Assembly: GCA_003013855.2 (NCBI GenBank)
Contig: PVNU02000424.1
Coordinates: forward strand, 2,852,001 to 2,916,000
Source: Liriodendron chinense
Lineage: Eukaryota; Streptophyta; Magnoliopsida; Magnoliales; Magnoliaceae
Direction of reading: 5' to 3'
Length of the DNA stretch: 64,000 nt
Both the position numbers and the translations under genes were made by a program. The number at the start of each line of letters is the position of its first letter. Position 1 is the stretch's first letter. Positions 48,948-60,395 of this stretch are shown piece after piece. The notes under the pieces are model-generated. The model saw only the letters and a program-made list of their open reading frames with translations. It searched no databases and was not told the origin of the DNA.

Positions 48948-49534
48948 AGAAATGATCAAAAGGAGTTAAAGACCAGAAAGAATCGTCAGTCAATAGCCTA
49001 GATCTACCGGCCGACGACCCTTGTCGACTGGCCAAACCTTGCTGATGACCGGCCAAATTTTAGCCGGAAACTAGTCCAACTCTCTGGACAATTTTTGTCA
49101 AAATCGGTCAGCTAAAATCCATCAAATTTTGACCAAACCCGCTAGACAGTTTTGGTGGTTTTCGACTAGCTGACCAGACCCGTTGAACGGCCGATGCCCA
49201 ATTCTCAACTGGTCGACAAGATCCGCTTCTGATTTGCGCGGAAGTTTTCGTTTTTAACTGATTTATTTCCATTTTTTCCTAGGACTCTTTATTTGCGTAA
49301 TTAGAGTTTTCTAGGAATTGTTCAGAGCATTTAAACTCGTTTTAATTTCATGATAATGCGTTCATATTTCATTATAGTTAATAAAGCTTCATTATTTTTT
49401 TTTTCTTATTGTGGATTCAAGAGTTCTTTCCTTGGTGTATTCAAGAAAGTCTGGTTGAGGATTCCCAAAGGTTTTATGGATTCAAAGTATTTATCCAGTG
49501 AGGAAGACTGTAATCAACCTCATCATGTCTACGC
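48948..49534 (+). other. Downstream flank of element J with CCGGCC/GTCGAC motifs
   Basis: Non-coding. 48990-49230 contains repeated CCGGCC, GTCGACTGG and GACCGGCC motifs like those in LTRs elsewhere in the window. It may be the start of J's 3' LTR, but no boundaries could be set. Confidence 0.4.
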
Positions 49535-50370
49535 GGGTGTCATGAGCCCCATAAAACATGTGTTTGAGATGATGGTTGTCCATTTAATAGTTTACCGAGC
49601 AACCTTTGAAATGGTAGTTGCATCAGGTTCATTACAGCATTTAATGTGCAACCTTTGCAGCGAGGGTTGCTTAACGTGGGCAGCTGATGTTAACATTTTG
49701 GCCACAACTTCTTCATGTGATACCCGTGAATCCAATGACGCGATGTAACCCTTGCGATGATATTATCCATTGAATTTTATGTTAGGTAGAGGAAGATAAT
49801 TCCATGGACCTCATCAAACTAAGAAAATGATCCCGTGCACTTGGACAACAATGAGTTTTAGTGGTCTCCATTGCGTCTGGGCAATTGGACGGTCTAGTCA
49901 ATGGATCAATTCATTTTAGACTAGCCTTATTTTATATGAGCTGTGCTAACCGCGGATGCATGAACCTGCCACAGGGCACATGTGTGTGAGATATAATGCA
50001 TTCATTGGGTTGGTCCAACCTTCTACATGTTTTCTCAAAAATAAAAGCTAATCCAGTCTGAATGTGGGCCCCAATATTGAAAACTGTTGGCTTGGTTAGA
50101 AAAATTCAGCCAAGTTTTTTTTTTAGAGCTGTACATTCATTTTGCAAACTGTGCCCATTTGACTAGTGGATGAAGCTGATTCTTGGGTTAGGTTGTTGAT
50201 ATAGTGGTACCATTCCGACGGATGGACTGAATCTTAGGCCTATGCGTGGCACTGACATGAGTTTTATTGCAGATGCATGTATGCATGTACTATAGTTTCG
50301 CATGTTTCCTTCATAGTTTGAAGACTTCACATTGTGACAAATATCGAACAGCTTTTGAAAATCTTGTGAG
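49535..50370. repeat. Partial third copy of the 3.8-kb unit
   Basis: Collinear with 28930-29960 (for example GATGATATTATCCATTGAAT at 49756 and 29138). It ends abruptly after GAAAATCTTGTGA. It lacks the SINE seen at 29594. Confidence 0.8.
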
Positions 50371-50461
50371 TTCAACACACGGCACACGGCACACTGCGCA
50401 CCCGCTTTTACTGGCTGCACGTGGAATGCGTCCTACCCTCGCCCATCTCCAGCTGGGAACA

Positions 50462-50896
50462 GGCAAGAGCTCCGAGTGGCCACCGTGATGCATGGGTTTT
50501 ATCCACACCGTGCATCCATTTCGCAGTAGCATTTTATGGAATAAGACCAAAAGTTAGGTAGATCGAAAGCTAGAGTGGACCACACTACAGAAAGCAGCTG
50601 TTATACTAATGCTTACCATTGAAAATTTCCTAGGCCCACTGTGATGTTTATTTGCCATCCAAAATATTCATAAAGAAACATAAATCTGAATGAATACAAA
50701 ACACAAATATCAGCTCAATTCAAAACTTTTATGGCCCCTAGAAGTTTTCAACGATAAGAGTTTAATCCCCATTGTGTGGTCCAAGTGTGTCTTGGATCTC
50801 CCTCGTTTTTGGGCATGTATCTTGAAATGATACGGAAAAATGGATGAATGGTGTAGATAAAACCCATACATCACGGTGGCCACTCGGAGCCCCTGC
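50462..50896. repeat. Foldback repeat, family 1, copy a
   Basis: Two inverted arms with sequence CACCGTGATGYATGGGTTTT near each end (left arm about 50480-50500, right arm inverted near 50857-50877). A phrase like ATGTTTATTTGCCATCC sits at the centre. Non-coding. Confidence 0.75.
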
Positions 50897-51100
50897 ACAT
50901 TCACAGTTGAAGACGGACAAAGGAAGGATGCAATCCACATTCCTACCAGCTACCGGACCAAATCCACTCAACACACAATATCCTGCGCAATCTAGGCGTG
51001 GCTTTGGTGGGTGGGATTCAATCACTACTGTTTCCTGTGCTATGGTCCATTTAAGATTTGGTCTACTTTATTTTTTGGATCATATCTTAGATGGAAGGTA

Positions 51101-51640
51101 AATACATCACAGTGGGCCCCACAATTTGGGATCCAACGACCTTGGGATCCAGCGAAACCAAAAATGGATTGTGTTGTGCCACGCACGATGACCCATGGTG
51201 GGTTGACGTCACCAAGCTCTGTGTGTCCATCATGATGTATTTGTTATATCCACACCATTCATCAATTTTATGAGATCATTTTAGGGCATAATTCAAAAAT
51301 GAGACACATCCTAACCTCAAGTGGACCACACCATAGAAAGTACTCAGGACAATGACTCCCACCATTGAAACCTTCGTAGAGCCCACCATGATGTTTCTTT
51401 GTCATCCAAACTGTTCATGAGGTCACATAGACCTAGATGATGAGAAAAAATAAATATCAGATTAATCCAAAATTTCTATCCCCCCTAAGAAGTTTTTAGT
51501 TGTACACATTTAGCCTGAACTGCTTTTTGTGGTGTGGCCAAGCTTCGGATCTGTCTAATTTTCTGGGCAAGTCCCTAAAATGATTTATAAAATTGATGAA
51601 CGATGTGGATATGAAAAATGCATCATGATGGGGCCATAGA
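51101..51640. repeat. Foldback repeat, family 1, copy b
   Basis: Contains TTATATCCACACCATTCATC and its inverted partner GATGAACGATGTGGATATGA, with the shared phrase GATGTTTCTTTGTCATCC between. The adjoining 51640-51835 holds a further partial arm. Confidence 0.65.
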
Positions 51641-51839
51641 TCTTAGTGATGTCAACACACCATGTAAGTTGGTGGTGTGTGGCACACACAATCCGTTTCC
51701 ACCCAAACCGCATGAACTTCCTTCTACGGGAAGCTAGGTGGGCCCACTGTGATGTTTGTTAGAAATCCACCCTGTTCATCCGTTTTTCCAAGTAATGTTA
51801 GGGCATGGGCCCAAAAATGAGGCAGATCGAAAATTCAAT

Positions 51840-52265
51840 TTTTGTGCCCGTCATGATGTGCATGTGAAATCCACTCCGAACATTAGCTGTGCAATCCAAT
51901 GTTAGACTTATGGCAAAAAAATATATATATGTTAGTCTTTGATTTAGATGGGCCATACCAAAGGAAATAGTTGGTATAATGTTGATTTTTTATATGGCAC
52001 ACTGTAAAGATGATAAGAAATCCACTCTAACTATCAGATTTTATAAAAAAAACATTTAGGCGTAGGGCCCAAGAATTAGGAGAATCCATGATTCATGTGG
52101 GTTATATAGAATGAAATAGGTTAGATGGCGTGGGCATCGCTGTGTACATTATTTCCAATCGTATAGTCCACCTAAATTATAAATAGAGATCGTTTTTTAT
52201 TCCTATGCGTAAAATTATGCCATAGAACTAATGATTGGATTGGATTTTCATAAACACAATAGATT
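51840..52265. repeat. Foldback repeat, family 2, second locus
   Basis: Shares 'GGGCCCAAGAATTAGG', 'AATCCATGATTCATGTGGG' and 'AAATCCACTCTAACTATC' style phrases with 18415-19036. Non-coding. Confidence 0.5.
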
Positions 52266-52544
52266 AGGCTAACATAGCTTATTATTTTTTGAACCTAATG
52301 TCTTTCTATAGATGGACAAGACGAGGGCTTTCAGTTATATGGAAATCTATTAAGAAAGCCTAATTTGGACTTTTCACCTTACATACGTATAAGTAAAGGA
52401 ATGCTTTGGTAAATATGGAATGTCAAAGCATGTTATGGGAATTTCCTATGCTTTAAGGAAATTTTAGATAAAATCTCATTTTAAAAGAACATTTACAACA
52501 ATATAAATTCAAAAGAAAAAAAAAAAAAAAAAAAAAAACCTCAA

Positions 52545-53659
52545 TTGAAAGAGAATAAACCAGACTCTTATAATTGACAACTTACTTGTCGAATTGAGCC
52601 CATTTTGTAGTGTCGTCTTGAGTTGCTCCTTCTAGCTCTTCCGTGCTTGAATCATCTCTTCATGCTCCTCCAATCTTTGTTATCGATGTGTTGTTAATGC
52701 CTCTGCTCCAACGATCAATCGCCTTGCATATGATCCTCTTTTGAAATGAACAAGGTGATGGGAGGTTGGTTGAATCCTCTAGAACTAATAGGAAGTTGAT
52801 TTCCTAAGGGATTCACCCAAGGGATCTCTAAGAGAGGTTTAGACTAAGGTTTAACCTATAGACTTAGTGCCTAAACATCTAAAGATCATTGGGGAACAAG
52901 TTCATCTTTATTTAAGTTTTGAATGCTCCAACCTGTGATGAATCACAAGGAAGATGACTTGATTGGGTTAATATTAGAGCCTAATGGTATTTGCTATGAC
53001 AGTGGCTTCTAATACACTAAATTTTTCCCTTTATGCACAAGAACTGAGCCCATATATATAAAGCAAAAGCTTCAATGGTAAAAAATAGTCAGAAAATTAT
53101 TCTTTGGATAAGATCGAAGCACCCTTCTATGGGATCGACGTCCCACTTGATGGCATCGAAGATCTATCTAGAGAGTTCAGAAGTTTACTGGACAGTCTGT
53201 TCGATGGCATCGAACATCCTTCGATGAGATTCGAAGTGCTCTTCGGTAGGATCAAAGTGCTCTTCTATGGGATTGAAGAAGTGTCTAGAGAGTTCAAATA
53301 GTTGCTGGACTTCATTTTCGATGGTATCGACCAAGGCTTCAATGGGATCAAAGTCTTATCGAAAATTGTTGTTTGGACTAATTGCTTTACAATAACTTCC
53401 AGCTCTTATTAGCCTAACTTATCATGTTTTTCTAAGTGTTTTAAGGCTAAGCAAGATGATTAATAGTATTCCTATCAAGTCCAAGTCATCTAGAGGTTAT
53501 GGGATGTTTTAGTTTTAAGGGTTAGGGTCACCAAGGTACCTCATTTACCTGTTTTTTCTTCCTTGATGCTTCTTATCCACTTGAATCTTTGGTCTTCAAC
53601 TTGCCAAGGCTCAACCGACATTACAACACATGGACGCACGTGATTGAGAAATAAGGGCA
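52545..53659 (-). repeat. Element K: SIRE-like copia LTR, truncated, minus strand
   Basis: Same LTR family as N, D and M. The U3 start is on the right (minus strand TGCCCTTATTTC). The U5 end is missing; the left edge lies next to a run of about 20 A at 52515-52539. TATA (TTTATATATATGGG, minus) is near 53050-53064. GGATCGA and GGCATCGAA motifs fill 53105-53370 upstream of it. Confidence 0.65.
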
Positions 53660-54729
53660 AAATGATTTGTGATTTAAACTCGATAAGAGGATAAGTGCGT
53701 ATGCTGGCAGAGCGATTCTAGATCGAGGATTGTCTCCATCCGGTGTGGTCATGCGGGTCTAGGGTAGGCTTTTGGAGAGTTTGAGTGACTATACGCTAGT
53801 GTAGTGGTCACTTAGTGTATAGTTATCTATGTATAAAAACACTGGAATCTCGGCTGGTCCCACTTCCTTGATTCTTACTCTTTACACGCAATCTCGATCA
53901 ATCTTGTTGAAGCAGAACCTATAGTATTGTATTATCCACTATGGGGTTGAGTGGGAGATGTTAGTCATCATCTTTGCAGCTACTTGCCTGACACGTGTCA
54001 GCAGGTGGATCGGGTTAATTTTCAACCATATTTTCAGAAAAAAAAATTGGAAAATTTAAACATTTCTTAGCGTGTGGTTCCTTATCAATCCCTTTAACAA
54101 ATTTCCCTTCGCTTATTAAGCGATTATTTGAATCACAGACCCAATGGGGCATGCAAATTCAAAAGGAAAATAATGAAAAAAGAAAGAAGAATTCTTCATT
54201 CTTTTCTTTACTCCTCTCTAGGACCGAAGTACAAGGTGTCTTGTAATGACTAAACCAGAAGCAAAGATAGAGACCGATTTCTCCTGGTCAATAGGGGTTC
54301 AGAGAACTCCCCACCCACTCTTTGAATCTTTTGAGAAAAGTTCAGAAAAAGAAAGAAAGAGGAGTAGATTTCAGAAGATAAATCTTTAAGCACAAGGTGA
54401 TCCAAGATGGCAATACCGACCAATAGGAATCAAGGCAAGCTCAAGGCCAATCTATCAGAGATCTAAAAGGAGTCTCCACCTACTCTACAAGAGATGAATA
54501 TGATAGGAATGAATAGGGAAAGAAGAAAAGTAAGGTTGGAAAGATAAAACCTGATTTGAGAACTTAAGATAACCAACTTACTTCAACTTCTTAAAAATTC
54601 CTGCAAAAGAAAAATTAAAAGAAAACGAACTAAGTTATTACTAATAGAAAATTTTCTAAAATTTTCAATAGGAAACTATTTTTAGAAATTTCTAAAAACC
54701 GTCAAGTCCCCTGCAACGGCGCCAAAAAT
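53660..54729 (-). other. Probable internal part of element L, non-coding
   Basis: No coding frame. 54170-54660 is purine-rich. The stretch ends at a primer site. 53660-53930 resembles nothing I recognise. Confidence 0.4.
54707..54724 (-). promoter_or_regulatory. Element L primer binding site, tRNA-Asp type
   Basis: The minus strand reads TGGCGCCGTTGCAGGGGA, which matches the 3' end complement of plant tRNA-Asp (TGGCGCCGTTGCCGGGGA) with one difference. It lies five bases inside the LTR end. Confidence 0.8.
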
Positions 54730-56463
54730 TGTTCACTCCCTGAGTATAGGGTTGCGATGTAGTAATAATTCGATAGAGACTGAGATCGTTCTCAGGGACT
54801 AATGTAGGAATTCTCAGAATTTCTTCTAAGAATCTCCAAGTGAAATCAAACTACAATAATATGAAAATATGAATGTAAAAGAATAATATGTAACTCAAGA
54901 TGAAATTAACAATCTAAAGAAGCACTAGGGTGTCAAGGATCCACTTGTAGCGATCCTTGATGCATAATTCACTTTGGTTTCTCAATTACACAACCAGAAT
55001 CAAAATCAAATCCTATCTAGCTAGAATATGGAGCGGTTAATTCAGCAAAACAAGTCTAATACATGTGTTGTTCATCAACATAATTCACTCAATTCAAATT
55101 AGGACTTGAGCACACTCAATTGCATAGGTCAATCCTAGTTCCAATAAATTAAGATCACAACTATGATAATCATCAAACCCTGTTACAAAGCTTAACTATA
55201 TCATGGTTTAAACTTGATTCAAATCACAGAAATAAACAACACATTTCAGACTTCTCATAAAAAGTAGAACTTTGGTTTAAAGTTCCCATATGAAGATCTA
55301 AGTCCAAAAGGTCTTGAATCTGATTCCTCAAAGCGTATAGGTCTAGATCTATACAAAACAACTAAGAACTAAAACAATTCTTCTAAACATCCATGAGTCA
55401 TCATAAGATTAAGAAAAACTACTTGAAACTTTATTCAAACTCAACAAATCATTGTTCAATCAATAAAAATTCAACTCGAAACCAATAAAAACGAATTAAA
55501 ACATCTTAGATCTACTACAAGCTTCACCTCTTAGCCCTATCTAAGAGGTTTAGCCAACCATGCTAAGAAAAAACAGGAAAATTAATGAAAACATGAAGAA
55601 CTAGAAAGAAAACTAAAAAGAGGAAGTATATAACTCTAAATCCAACTCCCATTATGATAGATCTCCCCTAGGATCCGTTAGGAACGAAGTGGATGAGCCC
55701 TCTTATAGCTTTCAAGCTCCTTCATCACAGAAGATTCGAGATTTTGCGTAGAATTTACGCACTTACGTAGGCAAAAGTCGGAGCTGAAATTAGCAGTTTC
55801 TGTTTTGAAGCGATTGGGCGATTGATCGATTGGTTGGGAGATCAATCGATCAGTGCTGGCGATCAATCGATTATGGTCGGGCGATCAATCGATAGGTGCA
55901 AAAAGTGTCCAGAGAGTTCCAACAACTTTCTTCAAAAATCTGAAATTTTTCATGATTTGGGCGATTGATCGCTCAGGGTGAGTGATCAATCGATTGTTGA
56001 GAGATCAATCGATCAGGCTTGTGAGATCCATCGACCATGCTCATTTTTGTCCAGCAGCTTTTCTGAGTTTCTGCATTATGAGCGATCAATCGATTTAAGC
56101 AACCGATCAATCGACCATTCATCTTTTACTCCAGCAGAACATGCAGTGTGGCCGATCAATCTGTCTGGCCAGGGATCAATCGATCACCTTGATATTCAAT
56201 TGGCCAGGTCAACCGATCAATTGGCTAAGGTGATCTTTTCTTCTTTTCTTTTCTTCTTCTTGATTCTTTTCTTCACTCTTTTTATTGCTTCTTTTATTTT
56301 ATCTTCAATATGCATTAAGAGTGTTCTTTAATCATCATCTCGGTGAAGTCTTTCTCTCATCCTACAATCATAAAATCATTGCATTAAATTAGCCCGTAAG
56401 CATTGAAATCATACAATGTTAGTGATGAAATGGGGTTAGAATATGCACATTTAGAGCTCAACA
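54730..56463 (-). repeat. Element L 5' LTR, large non-autonomous element, minus strand
   Basis: 1734 bp. On the minus strand it begins TGTTGAGCTCTAAATGTG and ends GAGTGAACA before the primer site. TATA-like GTTATATAC (minus) is near 55625-55634. A cluster of GATCAATCGAT motifs at 55800-56235 lies upstream of it in the minus sense. No coding region is attached, so this is probably a LARD-type element. Its other LTR was not found. Confidence 0.7.
55800..56235. repeat. GATCAATCGAT motif cluster in the L LTR
   Basis: About ten copies of GATCAATCGAT or one-base variants, in both orientations, separated by 15-70 bases of unrelated sequence. The spacing is irregular, so it is not a simple tandem repeat. 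Confidence 0.85.
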
Positions 56464-56475
56464 CTCACCACTCCT

Positions 56476-57443
56476 CACCTCCAAGGAGTGGAATAGGTGT
56501 TACCTAAGTAATAGCTTAGTGGGTGTTACCTTACATGGTCCCAAAAATTAAGTAGATCCAAATCTCAGGTGGACCACACCATAGGAAATAGAAGTGATTA
56601 AGTGATTCACCATTAAAAAATCCAAAGGACCCATCGTAAGGTTTTCGTAATATTTATTTGTCATCCAACTAGACTTGTACATCGAGCCGAACTGAATCGA
56701 GCTGGGACTAGTGTAGCTCGGCTCGACCAGCAAACAACCCTGGCTCCAGCTCGGCTTGGTTTGGTCAAGGCTTGGAAAAAATCAAATTTTGAATAGGCTC
56801 AGCCCAAAAACCCAGCCTAAAACCATTCGAAATCCAGACTTGAAGGCAACCCAGGCCCATTAACACCCCTGCTACTTTTATAGACAGCTTTCCACTTTAT
56901 TCCTTTGCTCTCTTTTGATGTGGGACTAAACAACCACCATTTCCAACCAGCTGAGTTGAGTTAGACTTGAACCGTGTTAACACAAACCAAGCTTCAAGTT
57001 GAATTGAATCAAGTTAGGGTCAGCTTGAACTCGGCTCGAAAATCTTCAAGCTGGAAAAAGGTGGCTCCACTAGATTTGAACCCAGCATTTGGCCCGAGCC
57101 GAGTCGAGCAAGCCAACTGAGCTAGCTGGGCTCGTGTAAAGCTCTAATCCAAACTGTTGATAATGCCAAGAAGACTTGGATGAAGGGTAAATATAAAGAT
57201 TAGCATGATCCAAAAATTTTGTAGCCCACAAAAGGTTTTAATGGTCATTCATCACTGTTTCTACTGTTATGGTCCACATGATCGAGTTGTATATTCTTAA
57301 GGTTTGGGATCGCGCTCTTAAATGAGATGTAAAAACTAGATGGACGGCATAGATATACAAAAAAAAAATACATCAAGGTGGGCTCCACACGATGAGGGTA
57401 ATGTGTTACCCGGGTAACAGTTAATCCACTCCCCTAGGTGAGA
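56476..57443. repeat. Foldback repeat with a nested hAT MITE
   Basis: Outer inverted ends: CTCACCTCCAAGGAGTGGA at left, and on the minus strand from the right CTCACCTAGGGGAGTGGA. GTTACC-rich sequence follows on both sides. The inner part shares phrases with family 1. A MITE at 56670-57146 splits the centre. Confidence 0.65.
56670..57146. mobile_element. hAT-like MITE
   Basis: 477 bp with imperfect inverted ends TAGACTTGTACATCGAGCC and GGGCTCGTGTAAAGCTCTA. Flanks CATCCAAC and ATCCAAAC fit an 8-bp duplication that has drifted. The interior is rich in GAGC/GCTC (CTCGGCTCG) and non-coding. Confidence 0.7.
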
Positions 57444-58051
57444 TGACATGGTGAGATTTGATCACTTGGGTCATATCCCGTCAGAGTTGGGCCTGGCCTT
57501 TTTTCAAAGGTTCTTCTTGGCCCACCATGTGCTCGGCCATTTCTGACTGTACACGGCCCCATCTATCAAATCTCATAACATCATCTCACTACTGAGGTGG
57601 GTGTTGAGCTCCTCACCACCCAATCTGGGTCAACGTCCTCCCCGGGGAGAACGCGCTTTGCTTTCAGTCTAGATTGCGTGAGTTCGGCCCTACGAGGCCT
57701 CTTGCATTGTCTAATCCACAGCTTGCTGTTTACATTTCAGTTGAACGTGTGAAAATCATTGTACGACCATGACCCTGTAAACCAGTGCAAGCTCTACCGG
57801 ATGGGCCCCACTTGGAGTAGTACATCAGGATTTGGCCGTACGAACTCTCTTGGATTGTCCAAGAGAGTTGTCCAATCCATAGGTCCAGTCTACATTTTTA
57901 TCTGACTATTGAATATTACTCTACAACCGTATAACTTTTTCAACCAGATCCTACCCATGTGTGACTTGGAAAAAGGAAACTATAAAGCATATAGAAGAAA
58001 AGAAACACTATGCTCCACCTTCCCCGTTCAATCTCATCCCTTCATCAAGCT
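57444..58051. other. Non-coding stretch, nothing recognised
   Basis: No gene, LTR end or inverted repeat was seen. Short open frames only. Confidence 0.4.
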
Positions 58052-58063
58052 TGACCTTTGTCC

Positions 58064-58198
58064 TTGTTTTTTTTTTGGTAGGTTAGTTCACACACCCCAT
58101 TGTTAGTACAACCACCTACCCATGTTAGTCACGTCACAATGTTAGCCACCCCCACTATGGATATCGATACAATGACCTCAGTGTTGAAAACGATGCTG
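58064..58198 (-). repeat. Au-like SINE, 5'-truncated, with 12-bp target duplication
   Basis: The minus strand runs from TTTTCAACACTGAGGTCATT through GGGGGTGGCTAACATTG to GTGTGAACTAACCTACC plus poly-A (a T run from 58066). It is flanked by TGACCTTTGTCC at 58052-58063 and 58199-58210. The tRNA-like head is missing, as in an incomplete reverse transcription. Confidence 0.88.
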
Positions 58199-58436
58199 TG
58201 ACCTTTGTCCATCGACCATCTCAAACATGGTCTCGCCTTTCCTCTGTGGTTGGTTTGTATATCAATGGAATATTCCACTGTTATGGTCCAGTTGTGTGTA
58301 CCTTCCCCAATATACCTCCTTGCAATTCAGTTTTCAAATTTCGTCTGGCCCACCTTATTATTTATGCTTATCACAAAGATTTTGCATAGCAGATGATGGA
58401 TCATGATTGGACGAGTTCAACTAACGGGTGTGATTT

Positions 58437-58556
58437 GTTTTTGCTCCTGTTACTCACACCACATAGCCACCCCCTACTAGGGAGTCCATACCAAGACATT
58501 GGTGTTGAAATGAGATTATATTCAGTCAGTCTACCACTTTGAGCTATGGATAGGAG
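58437..58556 (-). repeat. Au-like SINE with tRNA-like head
   Basis: The minus strand reads CATAGCTCAAAGTGGTAGAC (A-box-like) and GTCTTGGTATGGACTCCC (B-box-like), then GGGGGTGGCTATGTGG. No clear target duplication. Confidence 0.7.
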
Positions 58557-58732
58557 TGTAGTCTAAGTTACCGTTGAGTATAGGGACTTCTATGAAAGTC
58601 TACCTCATTTTTTTTTGTTGTAGGAGTTACATCTCAGCCCATTGTTTTAGGCGTGTTTGGAGGAAGCCTTTGATGCCTACACAATGTTTTGCCCGTGTGA
58701 GCTAAATCTCAATTTGGATGGTGCATTGAATG

Positions 58733-59075
58733 CACTTACACAGACTCTATTTCATGGAAGGGGAGTATGAGACAAAAATTGAAGTATATCCAAAGCTAAG
58801 TGGACCACACCATACAAAACAGTGGGAATAATAATGTTCATAAGATGAATGACACATGGATAAAGGGAAAAAAACAAATATCATATTGATCCAAAACTTC
58901 TGTGGCCGTCAAGAAGTTTTCAACGCTAGTCACTCAGTTCACAATGTTTCCATGGTGTGGTCCACTTGAGCTTTAGATATGCCTCAATTTTGGTCTCATG
59001 CCCTAAAATTATCTGGAAAAATGGATGGACGGAGTGGATAAAAGACATAAATCAGAGTAAGCTCCCACCGAGTTT
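58733..59075. repeat. Foldback repeat, family 1, copy c
   Basis: The right arm is well preserved (TGGTGTGGTCCACTTGAGC, AATGGATGGACGGAGTGGAT) with its inverse in the left arm (CTAAGTGGACCACACCAT). Non-coding. Confidence 0.65.
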
Positions 59076-59154
59076 ACTCATTACCGAGTTACACGGTACA
59101 CAAATGGGAAGCGGATTGCGTCCTGCCCCACCGGACAATAATCTGTTCAGCCAG

Positions 59155-59580
59155 GGCCTATGTGGGGCCCACCGTGATGTGTGGGTATTTTCCATGCCGT
59201 CCGTTAATCTTTCCCCATCATTTTTAGGTATGAGCTAAAAAATGAGGCAGATCCAAAGCTCAAGTGGACCACAACATAGGAAGCACTGTGATGCATTTTG
59301 ACACCCACCATTGAAACCTTCCCAAGTGCTACGGTGATGTTTATTTGCCATCCAACCTATTCATAAGGTCATATAGACCTTGATGAAGGGACGACAAAAA
59401 TATCAGCTTTATACAAAACTTCTTAGGTTCCCAAGAAGTTTTTAGTGGGGGGCGTTCAATCCCCACTATGGGGTCCACTTGACCCTTGGATCTACGTTTT
59501 TTGTTTCGTTCCCTGAAATGATATTTTAAAATGGATGGACCGCATGGATAAAAACCCATACATCACGATAGGACCCACAG
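59155..59580. repeat. Foldback repeat, family 1, copy d (clearest)
   Basis: Left arm: GGGGCCCACCGTGATGTGTG, then AATGAGGCAGATCCAAAGCT and CAAGTGGACCACA. Right arm is the inverse: TGGGGTCCACTTGACCC and ATAAAAACCCATACATCACG. The centre reads GTTTATTTGCCATCCAACCT. The arms are about 190 bp. No transposase frame. Confidence 0.8.
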
Positions 59581-59854
59581 CCTTTGCGTGAAAGGATAAT
59601 AATACGGGCGGGGCAGCCTACATTTAAGGGCCATCGGTGACTCCATTGGACCACGTGATTGGAAACAATGTACAACAACCATTGCCCTCCAAATTATTTC
59701 TTTTGGCATGGCCCACCTCGACCACAGATGGGCCTGATTTTATGCCGCAGGCTTAAATGTTGGTATGTCATCACAGTAGCCTGTAAAAGATCAAGGGCAC
59801 ACCTCTCTGGCAAGGGAGCAGTCTGGCTGGTACCGGGGCACCAGCCGGCTACCT

Positions 59855-60395
59855 GGATGATGTATGTATTTTATCAGCTCATTTTAGGGCATAGCTCAAA
59901 AATGAGGCAGATCCAAATTTGAAGTGGACTACAAAACTGGAAATAGTGGGGATTGAATTTTACCGTTGAAAACTTTATGGGAGCCACAGAAGTTTTGGAT
60001 CAAGCTGAAATTTATGTTTTTCCTTCATCCAGGTCCGTATGACCTTATCAACAAGTTGGATGGCTAATCAACATTGCAGTTGGCCCTAGGAAGTTTTTCC
60101 TGGTGGACATTCAATCAACACTGTTTTCGTGTGCTGTGCTCCACTTGAGATCCATCTCTAAATGCAAATCTATAGGTTGTGTGTTCATAATGATACCCAG
60201 ATCAAAAGTTATGATCAATTTATGGTTCGCTTTCTTTTGATCTATTCATGTGAAGAATGTGTTTGATCCTCGATTCAACATTATGTAGTCCACCTGAGAT
60301 TTGCATTTGCCTCATTTTTTGGTCTACACCCTAGAATGAGCTATGAAAATAGATGGTATGGATAAAACACATACATCATGGTGAGGCCTATAGAG
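59855..60395. repeat. Foldback repeat, family 1, copy e
   Basis: Left arm from GATGATGTATGTATTTTATC; right arm ends ATAAAACACATACATCATGG. The right arm is interrupted by unrelated sequence around 60170-60290. Confidence 0.65.

Noticed and set aside
49350..49748. 132-codon plus-strand frame
   Set aside because: It runs across the junction between the J flank and the duplicated unit, and is not kept open in the other copies of the unit.
53104..53301. 65-codon frame with repeated DGIE/YGIE
   Set aside because: It is a translation of the GGATCGA motif cluster in LTR K.
55800..56235. CRISPR-like array (regular repeats with spacers)
   Set aside because: Repeats are about 11 bp, occur in both orientations with irregular spacing, and lie in a plant LTR.
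55978..56331. 117-codon frame with SIDxS-like repeats
   Set aside because: The repeats come from translating the GATCAATCGAT motif cluster in an LTR, not from a protein.
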